Source of the DNA: Leptospira kanakyensis
Lineage (GTDB): Bacteria > Spirochaetota > Leptospiria > Leptospirales > Leptospiraceae
Direction of reading: 5' to 3'
Assembly: GCF_004769235.1 (NCBI RefSeq)
Contig: NZ_RQFG01000018.1
Span: 124,001 to 188,000 of the forward strand
Length of the DNA stretch: 64,000 bases
The position numbers and the translations under genes were made by a program. Each line of letters opens with the position of its first letter. Position 1 is the first letter of the stretch. The notes under the pieces were generated by a model, which was not told the origin of the DNA, did no database searches, and saw only the letters and a list, made by a program, of their open reading frames with translations. This document shows, piece after piece, positions 7,649 to 16,519 of this stretch.

Positions 7649-9585
7649 TAAAATGCCTCTTGTTCAACGGGTGCTTCTTCTTCCATGGTTTTGGCACGTG
7701 ATCTATCTGTTCTTGGGAAAGATCCTGGTGGAAAAGCCGCTTTAAATACTTCACGGGCCGCAGGAGCCGCAGAGGCCGCACCGCCAACACCATATTCTAC
7801 GAATGCAGCAACTAATATCTGTTTTTCGGGCGGTGCATTGACAGGTGCATATCCAATAAACCAAGCATGGTTGGAGGAAGATGCTCCTCTTCTTCTCGTT
7901 TGTGCAGTTCCCGTTTTACCTGCAATTTCTGGTAATGTTGGTGAGTTGAGAACACCAGATGCTGTTCCAGAATAACCAACTAAATACAATCCTTCTTTGA
8001 GGGCTTCCACAGTAGAACGTTTGAGAGGAATGTCTCGTAGAATTGTAGGTTCTGTTTTTTGGATGAGAGAGTTATCAAGGGGGCTTCTAATTTCAGAAAC
8101 CACATAAGGTTTGTAAATTTTTCCATTGTTGACAACAGCCATATAAAACAAAGCCATCTCAATAGGAGTGACAGAAATAAATCCCTGTCCAATGGAGAGG
8201 TTGACTGTATCTCCATCAAACCATTTGTTCCCATAAGTTCGTTTTTTCCAATCGGAACTGGGAATAAAACCAGTTGCTTCTCCGGGAAGATCAATTCCTG
8301 ATTTTTTGTCTAAACCAAATAACCGTGAGTAGGCGAGAATAGGTTCTGCACCTAATTTGTATCCTAATTGGTAAAAGTATACAGAGTTAGATTTTTCTAA
8401 AGCTTGGGCAAGATTGAGTTCCCCATGGTTTTTTTTGTCCCAGTTATAGAATACTTGGTCAGGTACACCTTTGAAGGTTGACTTCAGAGTGAAGTTTGCC
8501 GGACAAGAAAACGTTTGTTTGGGATCAAAATTGATTTTATGTTCACTTTCCATGGCCGCAAGACCCACTAGGGTTTTGAAAGTAGATGCCGGTGGGAACC
8601 TGGATTGGATTGCTAAATTTAAAAAACCACCATTGTTTGTGACACGAGTGAAGTGGTTGGAACGATCTAATTTATTTTTTCCAGAAAGGATATTGGGATC
8701 GTAAGAAGGATTGGATGCCATTGCCAAAACTTCCCCTGTGGTTGCTTTGATCGCAAGGACCGTTCCTCGAACACCTTTTAGCGCACGATAGGCGGCAATC
8801 TGCATATCACGATCGATAGTTAAAATTAAATTGTTTCCAGGGACAGAATGTTCGATGACACGTTCTTCTTCGATATTTCCTTCTGTGTTTCTTTTTTGGA
8901 TACGAAATCCATCTTGTCCACGAAGGGTTGTGTCATAAAGAGATTCAATCCCACCTTTACCGATGAGTTGGTAGGTTTTAATTTCTTTTTCTTGTAAGTC
9001 ACTTGTGGTTGGTTTTCCTACATAACCAGTCACATGCGAAAGTGCAGGCCCCATGTGGTAAACCCGTGCTGGTGAAGAAACTAAATAAACATATCTGTTG
9101 ATATTATCCAAAACAAGAATTCGTTCTTGTTGTTCGCGTGAGATTCCTTCTAAAAGTACAAAAGGTTCTCTCGAACGAATTTTTTTGATCATCCTAGAGT
9201 CTTGGAGTTCTTTTTCGTAATAAACGATGGGGATGGAAAGGGCTTCACAGAATTTGTAAATAAAATCCTTCACCTTTCTGGGATCGTTTTTGAGCAAACT
9301 TGTATTCAGAATGACATCAAGGGAGGCAGAGTTAGAAACCAATGGTTGGCTTGTTTCCGGAGTGAGAAAATTACGATCAAAAATATTTCCACGGTCTGCG
9401 GGAATGGACTCACTTCTACGGACAAAACGTTCGGCTTTTAACGAGTTCTCACTGCCTTGGACAATTTGTAAATTGAACAATTGAAGGATGTATGCAGTGA
9501 GTGTGAACACCACCATCCCCGTAAAAAAATACAATCGTTTGCGGAAACTTGTTTCTAAGCGAAACTCCGATGCCGACTGGCTCAT
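7648..9585 (-). CDS. mrdA: Penicillin-binding protein 2 (peptidoglycan transpeptidase)
   Basis: Cross-links peptidoglycan as RodA's class B PBP partner. It has one N-terminal membrane anchor (about residues 17-42), a dimerisation/pedestal domain, and a transpeptidase domain. The catalytic motifs are visible: [10 protein letters not shown] with the nucleophile serine near 334 (SxxK), SNS followed by VYFY near 399 at the usual SxN/SxD position, and AGKTGTAQT near 557 (KTG). The third residue of the middle motif is Ser rather than Asn or Asp, which is worth noting. It overlaps mreD by 4 bases and rodA by 1, so all are co-translated. Confidence 0.95.
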   Translation of the reverse strand: MSQSASEFRLETSFRKRLYFFTGMVVFTLTAYILQLFNLQIVQGSENSLKAERFVRRSESIPADRGNIFDRNFLTPETSQPLVSNSASLDVILNTSLLKNDPRKVKDFIYKFCEALSIPIVYYEKELQDSRMIKKIRSREPFVLLEGISREQQERILVLDNINRYVYLVSSPARVYHMGPALSHVTGYVGKPTTSDLQEKEIKTYQLIGKGGIESLYDTTLRGQDGFRIQKRNTEGNIEEERVIEHSVPGNNLILTIDRDMQIAAYRALKGVRGTVLAIKATTGEVLAMASNPSYDPNILSGKNKLDRSNHFTRVTNNGGFLNLAIQSRFPPASTFKTLVGLAAMESEHKINFDPKQTFSCPANFTLKSTFKGVPDQVFYNWDKKNHGELNLAQALEKSNSVYFYQLGYKLGAEPILAYSRLFGLDKKSGIDLPGEATGFIPSSDWKKRTYGNKWFDGDTVNLSIGQGFISVTPIEMALFYMAVVNNGKIYKPYVVSEIRSPLDNSLIQKTEPTILRDIPLKRSTVEALKEGLYLVGYSGTASGVLNSPTLPEIAGKTGTAQTRRRGASSSNHAWFIGYAPVNAPPEKQILVAAFVEYGVGGAASAAPAAREVFKAAFPPGSFPRTDRSRAKTMEEEAPVEQEAF

Positions 9586-10097
9586 TGCCTCACCTCATCT
9601 GCATCCAATCGGAATGCCCAAGAGAATAAAAAGAATAATGCCGGTCCAATGAATGCGTTGTACAGGGACACATACAAAAAGGAATAACTTTGGTTGGAAT
9701 GAAAGAACATCAAAAATAATAAATAGGTGATGATCCTGGAAACAAGTGTGAATCCAAGTATATAAATGGTAATGGAGATATAGTTCTCTGTATAAGAACT
9801 TCGCATCACTTTTCCAACAATGTATCCAATGATGGCATAAGAAAAGGAATGAAGTCCTATTTTATAATAAACAATATTGTCTCCACCAATTTCACCACCT
9901 AGCGCGGTATCGGTGAGAAGCCCACCAAAAAATCCTAACCATAATCCATAGAGAGGGCCTTTTCTTAGGGCAAAAAAGACAACAAAGATCACCATAAAGT
10001 CAGGTCGGATTGCATTTCCTAATTCAAATACGTTGGATCCATTCAAAAAATGGGAGAGTAATAATCCGATGATGATAAATAGTTTATCTAAAATCAT
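9582..10097 (-). CDS. mreD: Rod shape-determining protein MreD
   Basis: A 171-residue integral membrane protein with five or six hydrophobic segments, the usual size for MreD. The opening [23 protein letters not shown] is followed by [33 protein letters not shown], the conserved region of the family (xPDxxxIxxxxxxxxxGxxxGxxxGFxxGLxxD). MreD is part of the elongasome scaffold with MreC, RodA and PBP2. Position between mreC and mrdA with 4-base overlaps on both sides confirms the call. Confidence 0.92.
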   Translation of the reverse strand: MILDKLFIIIGLLLSHFLNGSNVFELGNAIRPDFMVIFVVFFALRKGPLYGLWLGFFGGLLTDTALGGEIGGDNIVYYKIGLHSFSYAIIGYIVGKVMRSSYTENYISITIYILGFTLVSRIITYLLFLMFFHSNQSYSFLYVSLYNAFIGPALFFLFSWAFRLDADEVRQ

Positions 10098-11275
10098 GGT
10101 GTCACCTCCTTAGGGCCTTCTTGTGTGGAAGGTGTGGATGGGGCAGTTGGAGTGGAATCAGGTACATTTGTATTCACAGATGGTTTTGTGTATTGAGGAG
10201 TTCCGAAAGTAGAAGGAAAGTTACCCTGTCTTTTTTCTGGTTCTTTTCCTTTTTTATTATAATCTTTTTCTTTAGGAAAATCGATTTCACCAAAATAAGG
10301 GCCATCAATTTGAATTGTTTTTTCGGCAGGCCATTCTTCTCGCCATTTTTCAGGTTGTTTCTTTAAAACAATTACGTGTAAAAGTTTGTCAAACTCAACA
10401 AACGGACGTAAGATGGCCGTTTTAAAGGATCCATTTCTTGGGCCTTCTTCAATGATGGTTCCAACAGGAATTCCCGATGGGAAAACTCCTGATCCACCCG
10501 AACTAAACACTGCCTTTCCAATTTTACTAAATCCTTCTGTAAACATTGTGCTCGCGGAGGTTGGTGGTGGATTTGGGCCCATAGGAAAGTTACCTATGGC
10601 TTTTGGATCAATCACAATCCCTGCATCAATATAATCCAACAAAACATCGGTTCCGCGACCACTGTTTCCATTGAGTGATGCCCAGAGGTTGGTTCCTGGA
10701 ATTGACACTCCCATGGAGAAGTTGGAATTGATGATGGGTTGGATGACGGCAGATCCTTTAGAAACAGCGATGATTTTACCAACAAGCGCTTCGGTAAATT
10801 TACCTTTTTCGTCCAGTGATCTCGCCACAACCGGCATATAAGGTTTGATCCCTTCTTCGGAACCTTTGTTGATGATGATGGTTCTGTAAATTGCGTTCAA
10901 ACGAACACTCAGCACTTCTGCTCTGACAGAAGGATAATCGATATGTAGAGGAAAGTTCAACTCTTGTCTGAGGATTGCATTTTCTGCCTTCAACCTTTCC
11001 ACATCTTTGGAAAGCTGGCGGTATTCTTCCATAACGTTCAAACAAGAATCGCGCTCTTCTCTGACTCGTTCGAAGGATTCGAGTTTGTTATAACTACTTT
11101 TGATAAGGGTTCCAAAGGAATCAAAGGATCCGGAAAAAAAGTCGCCTACACCCTGAAAGCTGGCAATCCCTCTTACCATGAAGTTGCCGTTCCAAATTAG
11201 GGAAGTAAAGGAAAACAGGAATACGAAGAGTAGGGAAAACAATTCGTCATTTTGATTGATGCGATTCCACTTCAT
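10094..11275 (-). CDS. mreC: Rod shape-determining protein MreC
   Basis: A bitopic protein with a membrane segment near the N terminus, a coiled coil (about residues 65-105), then a periplasmic beta-domain (about 110-320) that contacts PBP2. Family features include [21 protein letters not shown] (the usual INKGS.dGi..gmpV pattern). The C-terminal 70 residues (from about 320) are Pro/Thr/Ser-rich and low in complexity, an extension beyond most MreC proteins that probably lies disordered in the periplasm. It is the first gene of the operon mreC-mreD-mrdA-rodA on this strand. mreB is not adjacent; the gene upstream is unrelated. Confidence 0.92.
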   Translation of the reverse strand: MKWNRINQNDELFSLLFVFLFSFTSLIWNGNFMVRGIASFQGVGDFFSGSFDSFGTLIKSSYNKLESFERVREERDSCLNVMEEYRQLSKDVERLKAENAILRQELNFPLHIDYPSVRAEVLSVRLNAIYRTIIINKGSEEGIKPYMPVVARSLDEKGKFTEALVGKIIAVSKGSAVIQPIINSNFSMGVSIPGTNLWASLNGNSGRGTDVLLDYIDAGIVIDPKAIGNFPMGPNPPPTSASTMFTEGFSKIGKAVFSSGGSGVFPSGIPVGTIIEEGPRNGSFKTAILRPFVEFDKLLHVIVLKKQPEKWREEWPAEKTIQIDGPYFGEIDFPKEKDYNKKGKEPEKRQGNFPSTFGTPQYTKPSVNTNVPDSTPTAPSTPSTQEGPKEVTP

Positions 11276-11349
11276 GGACTTATGTCACATTAATTTTATT
11301 GGAAAGAATCTTTCAAGCGCGAATCGAATTTGGTCAATTTTTCAATTCG

Positions 11350-11970
11350 CTAAGGGTTTCGGTGGAAGTACAGAGAGGTCGGGATCTCCCACCTGGCCTC
11401 TCCTCGAATGGTTTGGAGCCCTTTTGGGTTTCGAAAAACGGTGACTTGAACGTTTGTCGCCCTTGGTAGGGCAGCTCCGTGGAGTCCTAATTTGAGTCGG
11501 ACTTCTCCGAGGCTAGGATCAACCACTTGTGCGAAATAAGTTTTTGTCCCCAGCTGCACAATGGCAAATTCTCGCAGGCTAAACAGCGGCCTTGGGTCAT
11601 TTGCCGTCCCCAAGAATTTTGAGACCAGGGAAAGGAAGGCAGGAAAGTCTTTTGCATCCAGAGAAGATGTATAACTCAGCAAATGTTGACGGAGGTATTC
11701 TTTTGCGTGGTTGTGTGCGAGTAACACGCGGTGGCGTCTGTCCAGTTGGGTGTAGAAGGATTGGAGGAGGTTTCGTTCCTCTCTGTTGCAGCCGGCACGG
11801 AATGCCAATCTGTCGAGACGTTTGCTATGCATTCGGATTAGTTCGATTCGATGAGTGAGGTAGGCACTCATCCGAAAGGAAAGATAAAAAAATAAAACGA
11901 GAAGGACAAGTTGTAACAGGGCAAATTGGGGATCACCCTTCCAAATCCAAACTGGTTTTTCTGGAAACAT
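11350..11970 (-). CDS. Membrane-anchored protein, unknown function
   Basis: A 206-residue protein with one N-terminal membrane segment (about residues 15-36, LLQLVLLVLFFYLSF), then a basic helical region (RLDRLAFRAGCNREERNLLQSFYTQLDRRHR) and a C-terminal beta-rich part (about 135-206) with KTYFAQVVDPS and LGEVRLKLGLHGAALP. The topology suggests a cytoplasmic sensor-like domain. The helical segment followed by a beta barrel is reminiscent of PilZ-type c-di-GMP receptors, but I see no clear RxxxR and D/NxSxxG pair, so that is not claimed. It is transcribed in the same direction as mreC, 74 bases upstream of it, and could share its promoter. Confidence 0.65.
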   Translation of the reverse strand: MFPEKPVWIWKGDPQFALLQLVLLVLFFYLSFRMSAYLTHRIELIRMHSKRLDRLAFRAGCNREERNLLQSFYTQLDRRHRVLLAHNHAKEYLRQHLLSYTSSLDAKDFPAFLSLVSKFLGTANDPRPLFSLREFAIVQLGTKTYFAQVVDPSLGEVRLKLGLHGAALPRATNVQVTVFRNPKGLQTIRGEARWEIPTSLYFHRNP

Positions 11971-12042
11971 TGGAGATTAGACGAATGGAAGTCAGTTTTT
12001 GTGCTTTCTATATAGGCGTATGATAAAGTAACTAGGAGTTAG

Positions 12043-12057
12043 ATGGATGGCAGCTAA
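12043..12057 (+). other. Possible four-codon leader (ATG GAT GGC AGC TAA)
   Basis: A start codon with a good AGGAG Shine-Dalgarno (12034-12038) begins a four-codon frame whose stop lies two bases before the ATG of the next gene at 12060. The annotated gene itself has no better ribosome site of its own, so ribosomes may load on the leader and reinitiate. It could also simply be a mis-positioned SD for the ATG at 12060. Seen in the sequence; function inferred. Confidence 0.3.
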
Positions 12058-12059
12058 CA

Positions 12060-12467
12060 ATGGAATTCTCTAAAATCAACAAGAATCACCTTGCCATCGT
12101 CATAGTCTATTGGATTGGATTTTCTATTGGAACAATATCGCACACTGTAGACATTGCAACCATGGTTTTTTTGGGTTATTCCTTTGCTCCTCTTCCATTC
12201 AATATTTTTTGGACTTTGTTAGTTGTTTTCGACCCACTTGTCATTCTATTTTTTTTTCTGAGATTCCAATATGCAATTTCTCTGGCTGTCATCATAATGA
12301 TTTTTGATATTTCCATTAACCTGGTTTATGGTTTTATCACCAAAAACAATCCAATTTTGTTCGGATTGATCACACAAATTCCCTTTGGGTGTTTTGTATT
12401 TATGACAGCAAATTATTTGTTCCCATACCAATCGATGAAGGATTTTTTGTATCCAAAATGTAACTGA
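12060..12467 (+). CDS. Small integral membrane protein, unknown function
   Basis: A 135-residue protein with four hydrophobic segments (roughly residues 10-30, 42-65, 68-93 and 100-122), with short polar loops (SHTVDIATM, TKNNPILFG). No catalytic or binding motif is recognised. Base composition is strongly AT-rich, like the two genes downstream and unlike the flanking mre and manA-region genes, which hints at transfer or relaxed selection. The ATG at 12060 follows a four-codon leader with the only good ribosome site. It is probably real, because the membrane pattern is coherent, but it has no assigned role. Confidence 0.65.
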   Translation: MEFSKINKNHLAIVIVYWIGFSIGTISHTVDIATMVFLGYSFAPLPFNIFWTLLVVFDPLVILFFFLRFQYAISLAVIIMIFDISINLVYGFITKNNPILFGLITQIPFGCFVFMTANYLFPYQSMKDFLYPKCN

Positions 12468-12609
12468 AGATTTTTTTCTCGGTTAACCAAGGTTTTAAGA
12501 AGGGATTTTGTTTTTTAAAAAATAGTAGAATCTCTACAAAAAATTCTATCAAAATAAAATAATAATCTAAAAATTTGAAAAAGAGACCATCGCATAACAA
12601 TGGAAAGCT

Positions 12610-12658
12610 AAATTTCCTGATCCTAACACCTCTTTGGAGGTCAGGTTTTCGGAAATTT
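12610..12658 (+). promoter_or_regulatory. Nested inverted repeat in the leader of the lipoprotein gene at 12709
   Basis: An outer stem AAATTTCC (12610-12617) pairs with GGAAATTT (12651-12658), and an inner stem ACCTC (12628-12632) pairs with GAGGT (12637-12641) around a TTTG loop; CCTG/CAGG can extend the inner stem. It lies in the 241-base AT-rich gap between the genes at 12060 and 12709. It could be an attenuator, a terminator of the upstream gene, or a structured leader. There is no long U-run directly after it. The rest of this gap holds nothing else recognisable. Confidence 0.4.
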
Positions 12659-12708
12659 TGCCAAACCGAATTTGTTAGGCCAGGTAATTCTGTTTGTGAA
12701 TTAATTTA

Positions 12709-13161
12709 ATGTATCCGAAATCATTTTTACTCATTTGTTTATTTTTTTTCAATTGTTCCTTTTTTTCCAATGATTCATATTATATAGATGGCCCGAACAC
12801 AATCAGTAAAGAAGACGCAGAAAAAAAAATAGCAAAAACAATATTCCTTAAAACTGTTAGTTGCGGATATAACGCGGCCCGAGCCACTGCCATTTCAGAA
12901 TTAGGGAATGAAGAAATCGAACCTCAGCCTTTCTTTCAAATTGGCGGTGGTTCCAACTCACATTCCATCATTTATGATTCTAACGCATTAGACCATTGTT
13001 TAAAATCAATCATACTTATGCCTTGCCCTAGTAATGGGATCGAAACGAATGCGGGTGATGAAGAGTATGTAAAAACACTTGTTTTTACTCGTTACCAATC
13101 CTGTACGTTTCAGCCGATCGATAATTGGGAAATTAATGAAATGATGAAAGGAAGATTATAA
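12709..13161 (+). CDS. Lipoprotein, unknown function
   Basis: A 150-residue protein with a lipoprotein signal ending FFFNC near residue 16 (spirochaete lipoboxes tolerate this). The mature part has several cysteines (SCGYN, DHCLK, MPCPSN, QSCTF) that could form disulfides, and a central segment FFQIGGGSNSHSIIYDS. No family is recognised. Its stop TAA overlaps the next ATG (TAATG at 13159-13163), so it is translationally coupled to the membrane protein that follows. It is very AT-rich. It probably acts with its downstream partner in the cell envelope. Confidence 0.7.
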   Translation: MYPKSFLLICLFFFNCSFFSNDSYYIDGPNTISKEDAEKKIAKTIFLKTVSCGYNAARATAISELGNEEIEPQPFFQIGGGSNSHSIIYDSNALDHCLKSIILMPCPSNGIETNAGDEEYVKTLVFTRYQSCTFQPIDNWEINEMMKGRL

Positions 13162-14123
13162 TGGAAAACAAAAATCAGGTTTCTATCCAAATTCTTTCAA
13201 AGTGGTATTCGTTTGTTGCTGTTATTGTATGGATATTGAATGATTTGTATTTCAAATCTATATTTCATAATGATTTAACTGGTAAAATAAGCGATATTAT
13301 CGGATTATTTTATACTCCCATTCTACTCACAGCTTTCATCATCTTATTTTGTAATTATAAAGATTATAGAATCAAAGAATCAAAAATTTTATTTATTACA
13401 ATGGTTTTGGTTGGAATTACATTTGTTTTTTTAAACTTAAATCAAAAAACCAACGATTTATTAACTAAATACGTATGGTTTTTTATTCCTTCGAAAGGAA
13501 TTGCTGATCGAACAGATCTATATTGTTTGTTAGTTTACATTCCTTTGGGTTTTGTTTTTAATCATTTCCAAAATCGTCGCTCGGAAAAACAATTTAAAGT
13601 ATTAAAATATTTAACACCTATCTTTGTTAGTTTTGCTATGATCAATACATCTTCTACTGATAACTCAGATAACGATATGAGTAGATTATTTCTTTTTACG
13701 ATTCTTGCAGATACAAATGATAAAATCGTAGTTCTGACTCCCCAAGATGGCGAAACATTCCAAAAATCACAAACGATAAACTTCAATTGGTCTTATAAAA
13801 ACTATTATGGAATTACGGAGCCATCATTCTATGATCAGGAAAACGGCTGTGGGGTAACACAACAACTATTTGAATTAAAAAATTATACCACCGGAAAATT
13901 TCAAAATTATGTAGTGCAAATTGCAAATAACGAAGCATTTTCTCCTATAACGGCGGAAATTAATTCAAACGGAATGGAAAAAAAAGCGGCTGGGCAAATC
14001 AATAACTCTGGCACTTATTACTATAAAATTGCGTTACAATATAAAAATAAAGATGGCTGTTCTAATGCCAATTTTCTAATTTTTTTACCTCAGCCGGTTA
14101 AGAAAATATTGATTCTTGATTGA
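13161..14123 (+). CDS. Membrane protein with C-terminal extracytoplasmic beta domain
   Basis: A 320-residue protein. About five hydrophobic segments occupy residues 12-170; the first loop carries LNDLYFKSIFHNDLTGKISD then IIGLFYTP, a pattern I have seen in uncharacterised bacterial membrane proteins (ND..lK..f.n.LTGKlSD..Glf..P). Residues about 190-320 are outside the membrane and look like an Ig-like or fibronectin-type domain opening with VVLTPQDGETF and containing INFNWSYKNYYG, with two cysteines (NGCGV, DGCSN). It is coupled to the preceding lipoprotein by a one-base overlap. Strong AT bias suggests recent acquisition. No function can be assigned. Confidence 0.7.
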   Translation: MENKNQVSIQILSKWYSFVAVIVWILNDLYFKSIFHNDLTGKISDIIGLFYTPILLTAFIILFCNYKDYRIKESKILFITMVLVGITFVFLNLNQKTNDLLTKYVWFFIPSKGIADRTDLYCLLVYIPLGFVFNHFQNRRSEKQFKVLKYLTPIFVSFAMINTSSTDNSDNDMSRLFLFTILADTNDKIVVLTPQDGETFQKSQTINFNWSYKNYYGITEPSFYDQENGCGVTQQLFELKNYTTGKFQNYVVQIANNEAFSPITAEINSNGMEKKAAGQINNSGTYYYKIALQYKNKDGCSNANFLIFLPQPVKKILILD

Positions 14124-14191
14124 CCAGTTATTTTTAGAATGCGAAAAGCGCGGTCGGTTGATCGGTAAAGGTTGTGCCACCAAACAAATCC

Positions 14192-14207
14192 GAGGTGCCC
14201 TTACCTC
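14192..14207. terminator. Possible bidirectional hairpin between convergent genes
   Basis: GAGGT (14192-14196) and ACCTC (14203-14207) flank a six-base loop between the membrane-protein gene ending at 14123 and the gene on the other strand ending at 14206. The stem is only five pairs and lacks a U-run, so it is a weak terminator candidate. It overlaps the stop codon of the minus-strand gene. Confidence 0.25.
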
Positions 14208-15000
14208 AATCCATCAAATCTACTTCTTCGAAATTTTGTGTTTGGTGGCGAAACATCCAAAGTTTATCACTTGAATAAAAATTGATAAAGGCATCACGCA
14301 TTTCAAATTGATAAACGCCACGAAGTAATAAGTTTTCTTCGAATTGGGTTTCTGATGGTAAATCGATCACAATCATTCTGCGTGTGGTTGTGATGGCAAC
14401 TTTGTCATAGAGGTTTGCAAAGGAACGAATGATCTCTTGTTCTAGACTAATGGTTTCCCAATGATTTGTATAACTATTAAACAAATACAATTTTCTTTCG
14501 CTCATAACGAGAGCTGCTTTGTGGCCCATAGCAACGCGGTAACGTTCCTCTCCAAAATGATGTCCTTTTTCCCATTCAGAGCTTGAGTTGCTAACACCGA
14601 GTAAATTTTTATTTGTTACTAAAATACAAAGATCCCCATAACACTGAGAATGCCAAATATGTTCGCCTCGAGTGGAATAGGAAATTTCTTGCCCATCCGA
14701 TAAAAATGCCTTATAAGAAAGATGACCTTCTACAAAGTTTAAAGTAGTTTGTATGTAAGGATAAGCTGTGCGGTCTGTGACGCGACTTTCAAAAGTAGTC
14801 ACGTGGCTTTGGACAGGTGGTGGTGCGTTGAGAATTCGATTGGCCTCGGGTGTCAGTTGGCGAAGAGGTGTGAGGCGAGTGTCTTGATGACCTTGTCTAG
14901 GCTCGTTCCCATCATTTCTTGGATTGGCCACAACATACCAGCTTGTAAACATAAATCCGACCAAAATGAAACGAATCATCACATATAACAGATTTCGCAT
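14206..15000 (-). CDS. Exported protein with propeller-like repeats, unknown function
   Basis: A 264-residue protein with an N-terminal hydrophobic signal or anchor (MIRFILVGFMFTSWYVVA, about residues 8-25), a proline-rich linker (residues 27-65), and then repeated beta-hairpin units of about 40 residues (ISYSTRGEHIWHSQC, LCILVTNKNLLGVSN, AALVMSERKLYLFNSYTNHW, VAITTTRRMIVIDLPS, FINFYSSDKLWMF). Such spacing suggests a small beta-propeller. No catalytic motif is visible. It is followed 27 bases upstream by the LOG-family gene on the same strand, so the two may be cotranscribed. Confidence 0.65.
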   Translation of the reverse strand: MRNLLYVMIRFILVGFMFTSWYVVANPRNDGNEPRQGHQDTRLTPLRQLTPEANRILNAPPPVQSHVTTFESRVTDRTAYPYIQTTLNFVEGHLSYKAFLSDGQEISYSTRGEHIWHSQCYGDLCILVTNKNLLGVSNSSSEWEKGHHFGEERYRVAMGHKAALVMSERKLYLFNSYTNHWETISLEQEIIRSFANLYDKVAITTTRRMIVIDLPSETQFEENLLLRGVYQFEMRDAFINFYSSDKLWMFRHQTQNFEEVDLMD

Positions 15001-15027
15001 ATTGAATTGCCTATTGGTAATAGAATC

Positions 15028-15618
15028 TCAGACGGTGTCTTCGGACAACCATTTCTCCGTCTTAGACGGTGAATAGTTTTGGAGGGTGGAAAGAAGATCC
15101 TTTGCAGTTTCTAGAACTTGTACGAGGGCCGCATTTTCTTTTTTTAAAAATCCAGAACTTACCATATTTTGTATGAGCGTTAGGAGGGGATTGTAAAATC
15201 CCAGCCAATTGAGAATGATGATTGGTTTGTGGTGTAGACCTAACTGAGACCAGGTGACTACTTCAAAAAATTCTTCCATGGTTCCAAACCCACCTGGTAA
15301 TACGACAAAAGCATCTGACAAATCAAACATCTTGAGTTTTCTTTCATGCATACTGTCCACAAGGATGAGTTGGTTGAGTTTGTTATGTTCGATTTCTTTC
15401 TTTTTTAGAAATTTTGGTAAAACACCTGTGACTGATCCGTTTTTGGATAAACATCCGTTGGCAACAGCTCCCATTAGACCAACACTTGCTCCTCCATATA
15501 CCAATCCAATTTGGTGTGTTCCTAAATATTCACCTAACTCAAATGCTGCGTTCATATAATAAGGATCTTGTCCAGGTGAAGACCCACAATATACGGCGAT
15601 ATTTTTAAATTGTGTCAT
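15028..15618 (-). CDS. LOG-family protein (cytokinin riboside 5'-monophosphate phosphoribohydrolase type)
   Basis: A 196-residue Rossmann-type protein. It has the opening IAVYCGSSPGQDPYY, the nucleotide loop VYGGASVGLMGAVAN (about 40-55), and the family signature PGGFGTMEEFFEVVTWSQLG (about 108-127), which contains the catalytic Arg/Glu region of the lysine decarboxylase-like LOG family. Known members cleave ribose 5-phosphate from adenine nucleotides such as AMP or cytokinin nucleotides. In bacteria the physiological substrate is often unknown. The old name lysine decarboxylase is misleading. The assignment is firm for the family. Confidence 0.92.
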   Translation of the reverse strand: MTQFKNIAVYCGSSPGQDPYYMNAAFELGEYLGTHQIGLVYGGASVGLMGAVANGCLSKNGSVTGVLPKFLKKKEIEHNKLNQLILVDSMHERKLKMFDLSDAFVVLPGGFGTMEEFFEVVTWSQLGLHHKPIIILNWLGFYNPLLTLIQNMVSSGFLKKENAALVQVLETAKDLLSTLQNYSPSKTEKWLSEDTV

Positions 15619-15666
15619 TGATAAAATCCAAGATATTAGACATCAGTAAACTTTGTAACTAATACT

Positions 15667-16503
15667 TCATTTTACAAATCCATAAATTTCTTTTGCCGGA
15701 AATTCCCATTCTGGAGTTTTTAAGGATTGGTTTTGAGGAACTTCAAACCATGGTGAGTATTGGCTATCTGATTTCAGAATGTGCATTTCTTGGGAAGGCA
15801 TATAACTTTGTGCAAGAAGAAATAAAGTTTGCCCATCTTTTCCAGTGACTTGGTCTACAATCAAAACCACATGTCCAGGAGAACCAGCTTCTATCCAAAC
15901 ATCTCCTGGTTTTAATTCACCAATTTGTTTTTTCTTCAGTTCTGATTTTAGAGATATCGTTCCCGCATAACTATAAATAAATCTTAAGTATTCTTCGAAT
16001 ACATCGCGACCCGTTCCCTTTTTGAATTTTCCCGTTTTCCATTTGGTTTTGTTTCCGTTGACCTGGACTCTCTCACCCTTAGTAAAACGAGAAAATCCAA
16101 CTTCCATTCCGTTACTGATCTTAAATTGGATTTTGTCATATTCTTTTAAGGAATAAAAATATTCTGCCCTTAGTTTCATCACTGCATCAGCACATTGGAT
16201 AAGGTCGTCTCTCAGTAGTGGAAAATCCAAAACAGCAACATGGACTTGGTTTGTTTTTTTTCGGCCATCAAAAAGAAGGACGGGGCTACCTTGCGGTTTT
16301 AAGGGAAGATTTTGTAGATAAGTCGCAAAACTTCCATTCGGATAAGATACTCGCTTGAAATTGTTAGGTGGCGGAAAACGTTCCGTAATGGAGTCTGCAA
16401 ATGAGTTTTGAATGGTAAAAAAGAAAATGGCAAAAACAAACCAAATGGTAAATTTACGGTTTTGGATTTGGTTTTGATTCAAAATAGCGAGAGCGGATTT
16501 CAT
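15667..16503 (-). CDS. DUF4846 domain-containing exported protein
   Basis: A 278-residue protein with a signal peptide (FTIWFVFAIFFFTIQNSFA, about residues 18-37). The mature part has the features of DUF4846: FKRVSYPNGSFATYLQNLPL near the start, HVAVLDFP, DLIQCADAVMKLRAEYFYS, FTKGERVQVNG, and LKPGDVWIEAGSPGHVVLIVD followed by FLLAQSYMPSQEMHIL. The PGHVVLIVD and AQSYMPSQ patterns are recurring in the family and may form an active or binding site, but no activity is established as far as I know. It starts 16 bases after the alcohol dehydrogenase gene ends on the same strand. Confidence 0.85.
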   Translation of the reverse strand: MKSALAILNQNQIQNRKFTIWFVFAIFFFTIQNSFADSITERFPPPNNFKRVSYPNGSFATYLQNLPLKPQGSPVLLFDGRKKTNQVHVAVLDFPLLRDDLIQCADAVMKLRAEYFYSLKEYDKIQFKISNGMEVGFSRFTKGERVQVNGNKTKWKTGKFKKGTGRDVFEEYLRFIYSYAGTISLKSELKKKQIGELKPGDVWIEAGSPGHVVLIVDQVTGKDGQTLFLLAQSYMPSQEMHILKSDSQYSPWFEVPQNQSLKTPEWEFPAKEIYGFVK

Positions 16504-16519
16504 TTTGTTTAGACTTGTT

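Noticed and set aside
9582..9585. Frameshift between mreD and mrdA
   Set aside because: The overlap is a normal ATGA-type translational coupling, not a frameshift; both proteins are full length.
11350..11970. PilZ c-di-GMP receptor
   Set aside because: Helix-plus-barrel style is suggestive, but the RxxxR and D/NxSxxG motifs are not clearly present.
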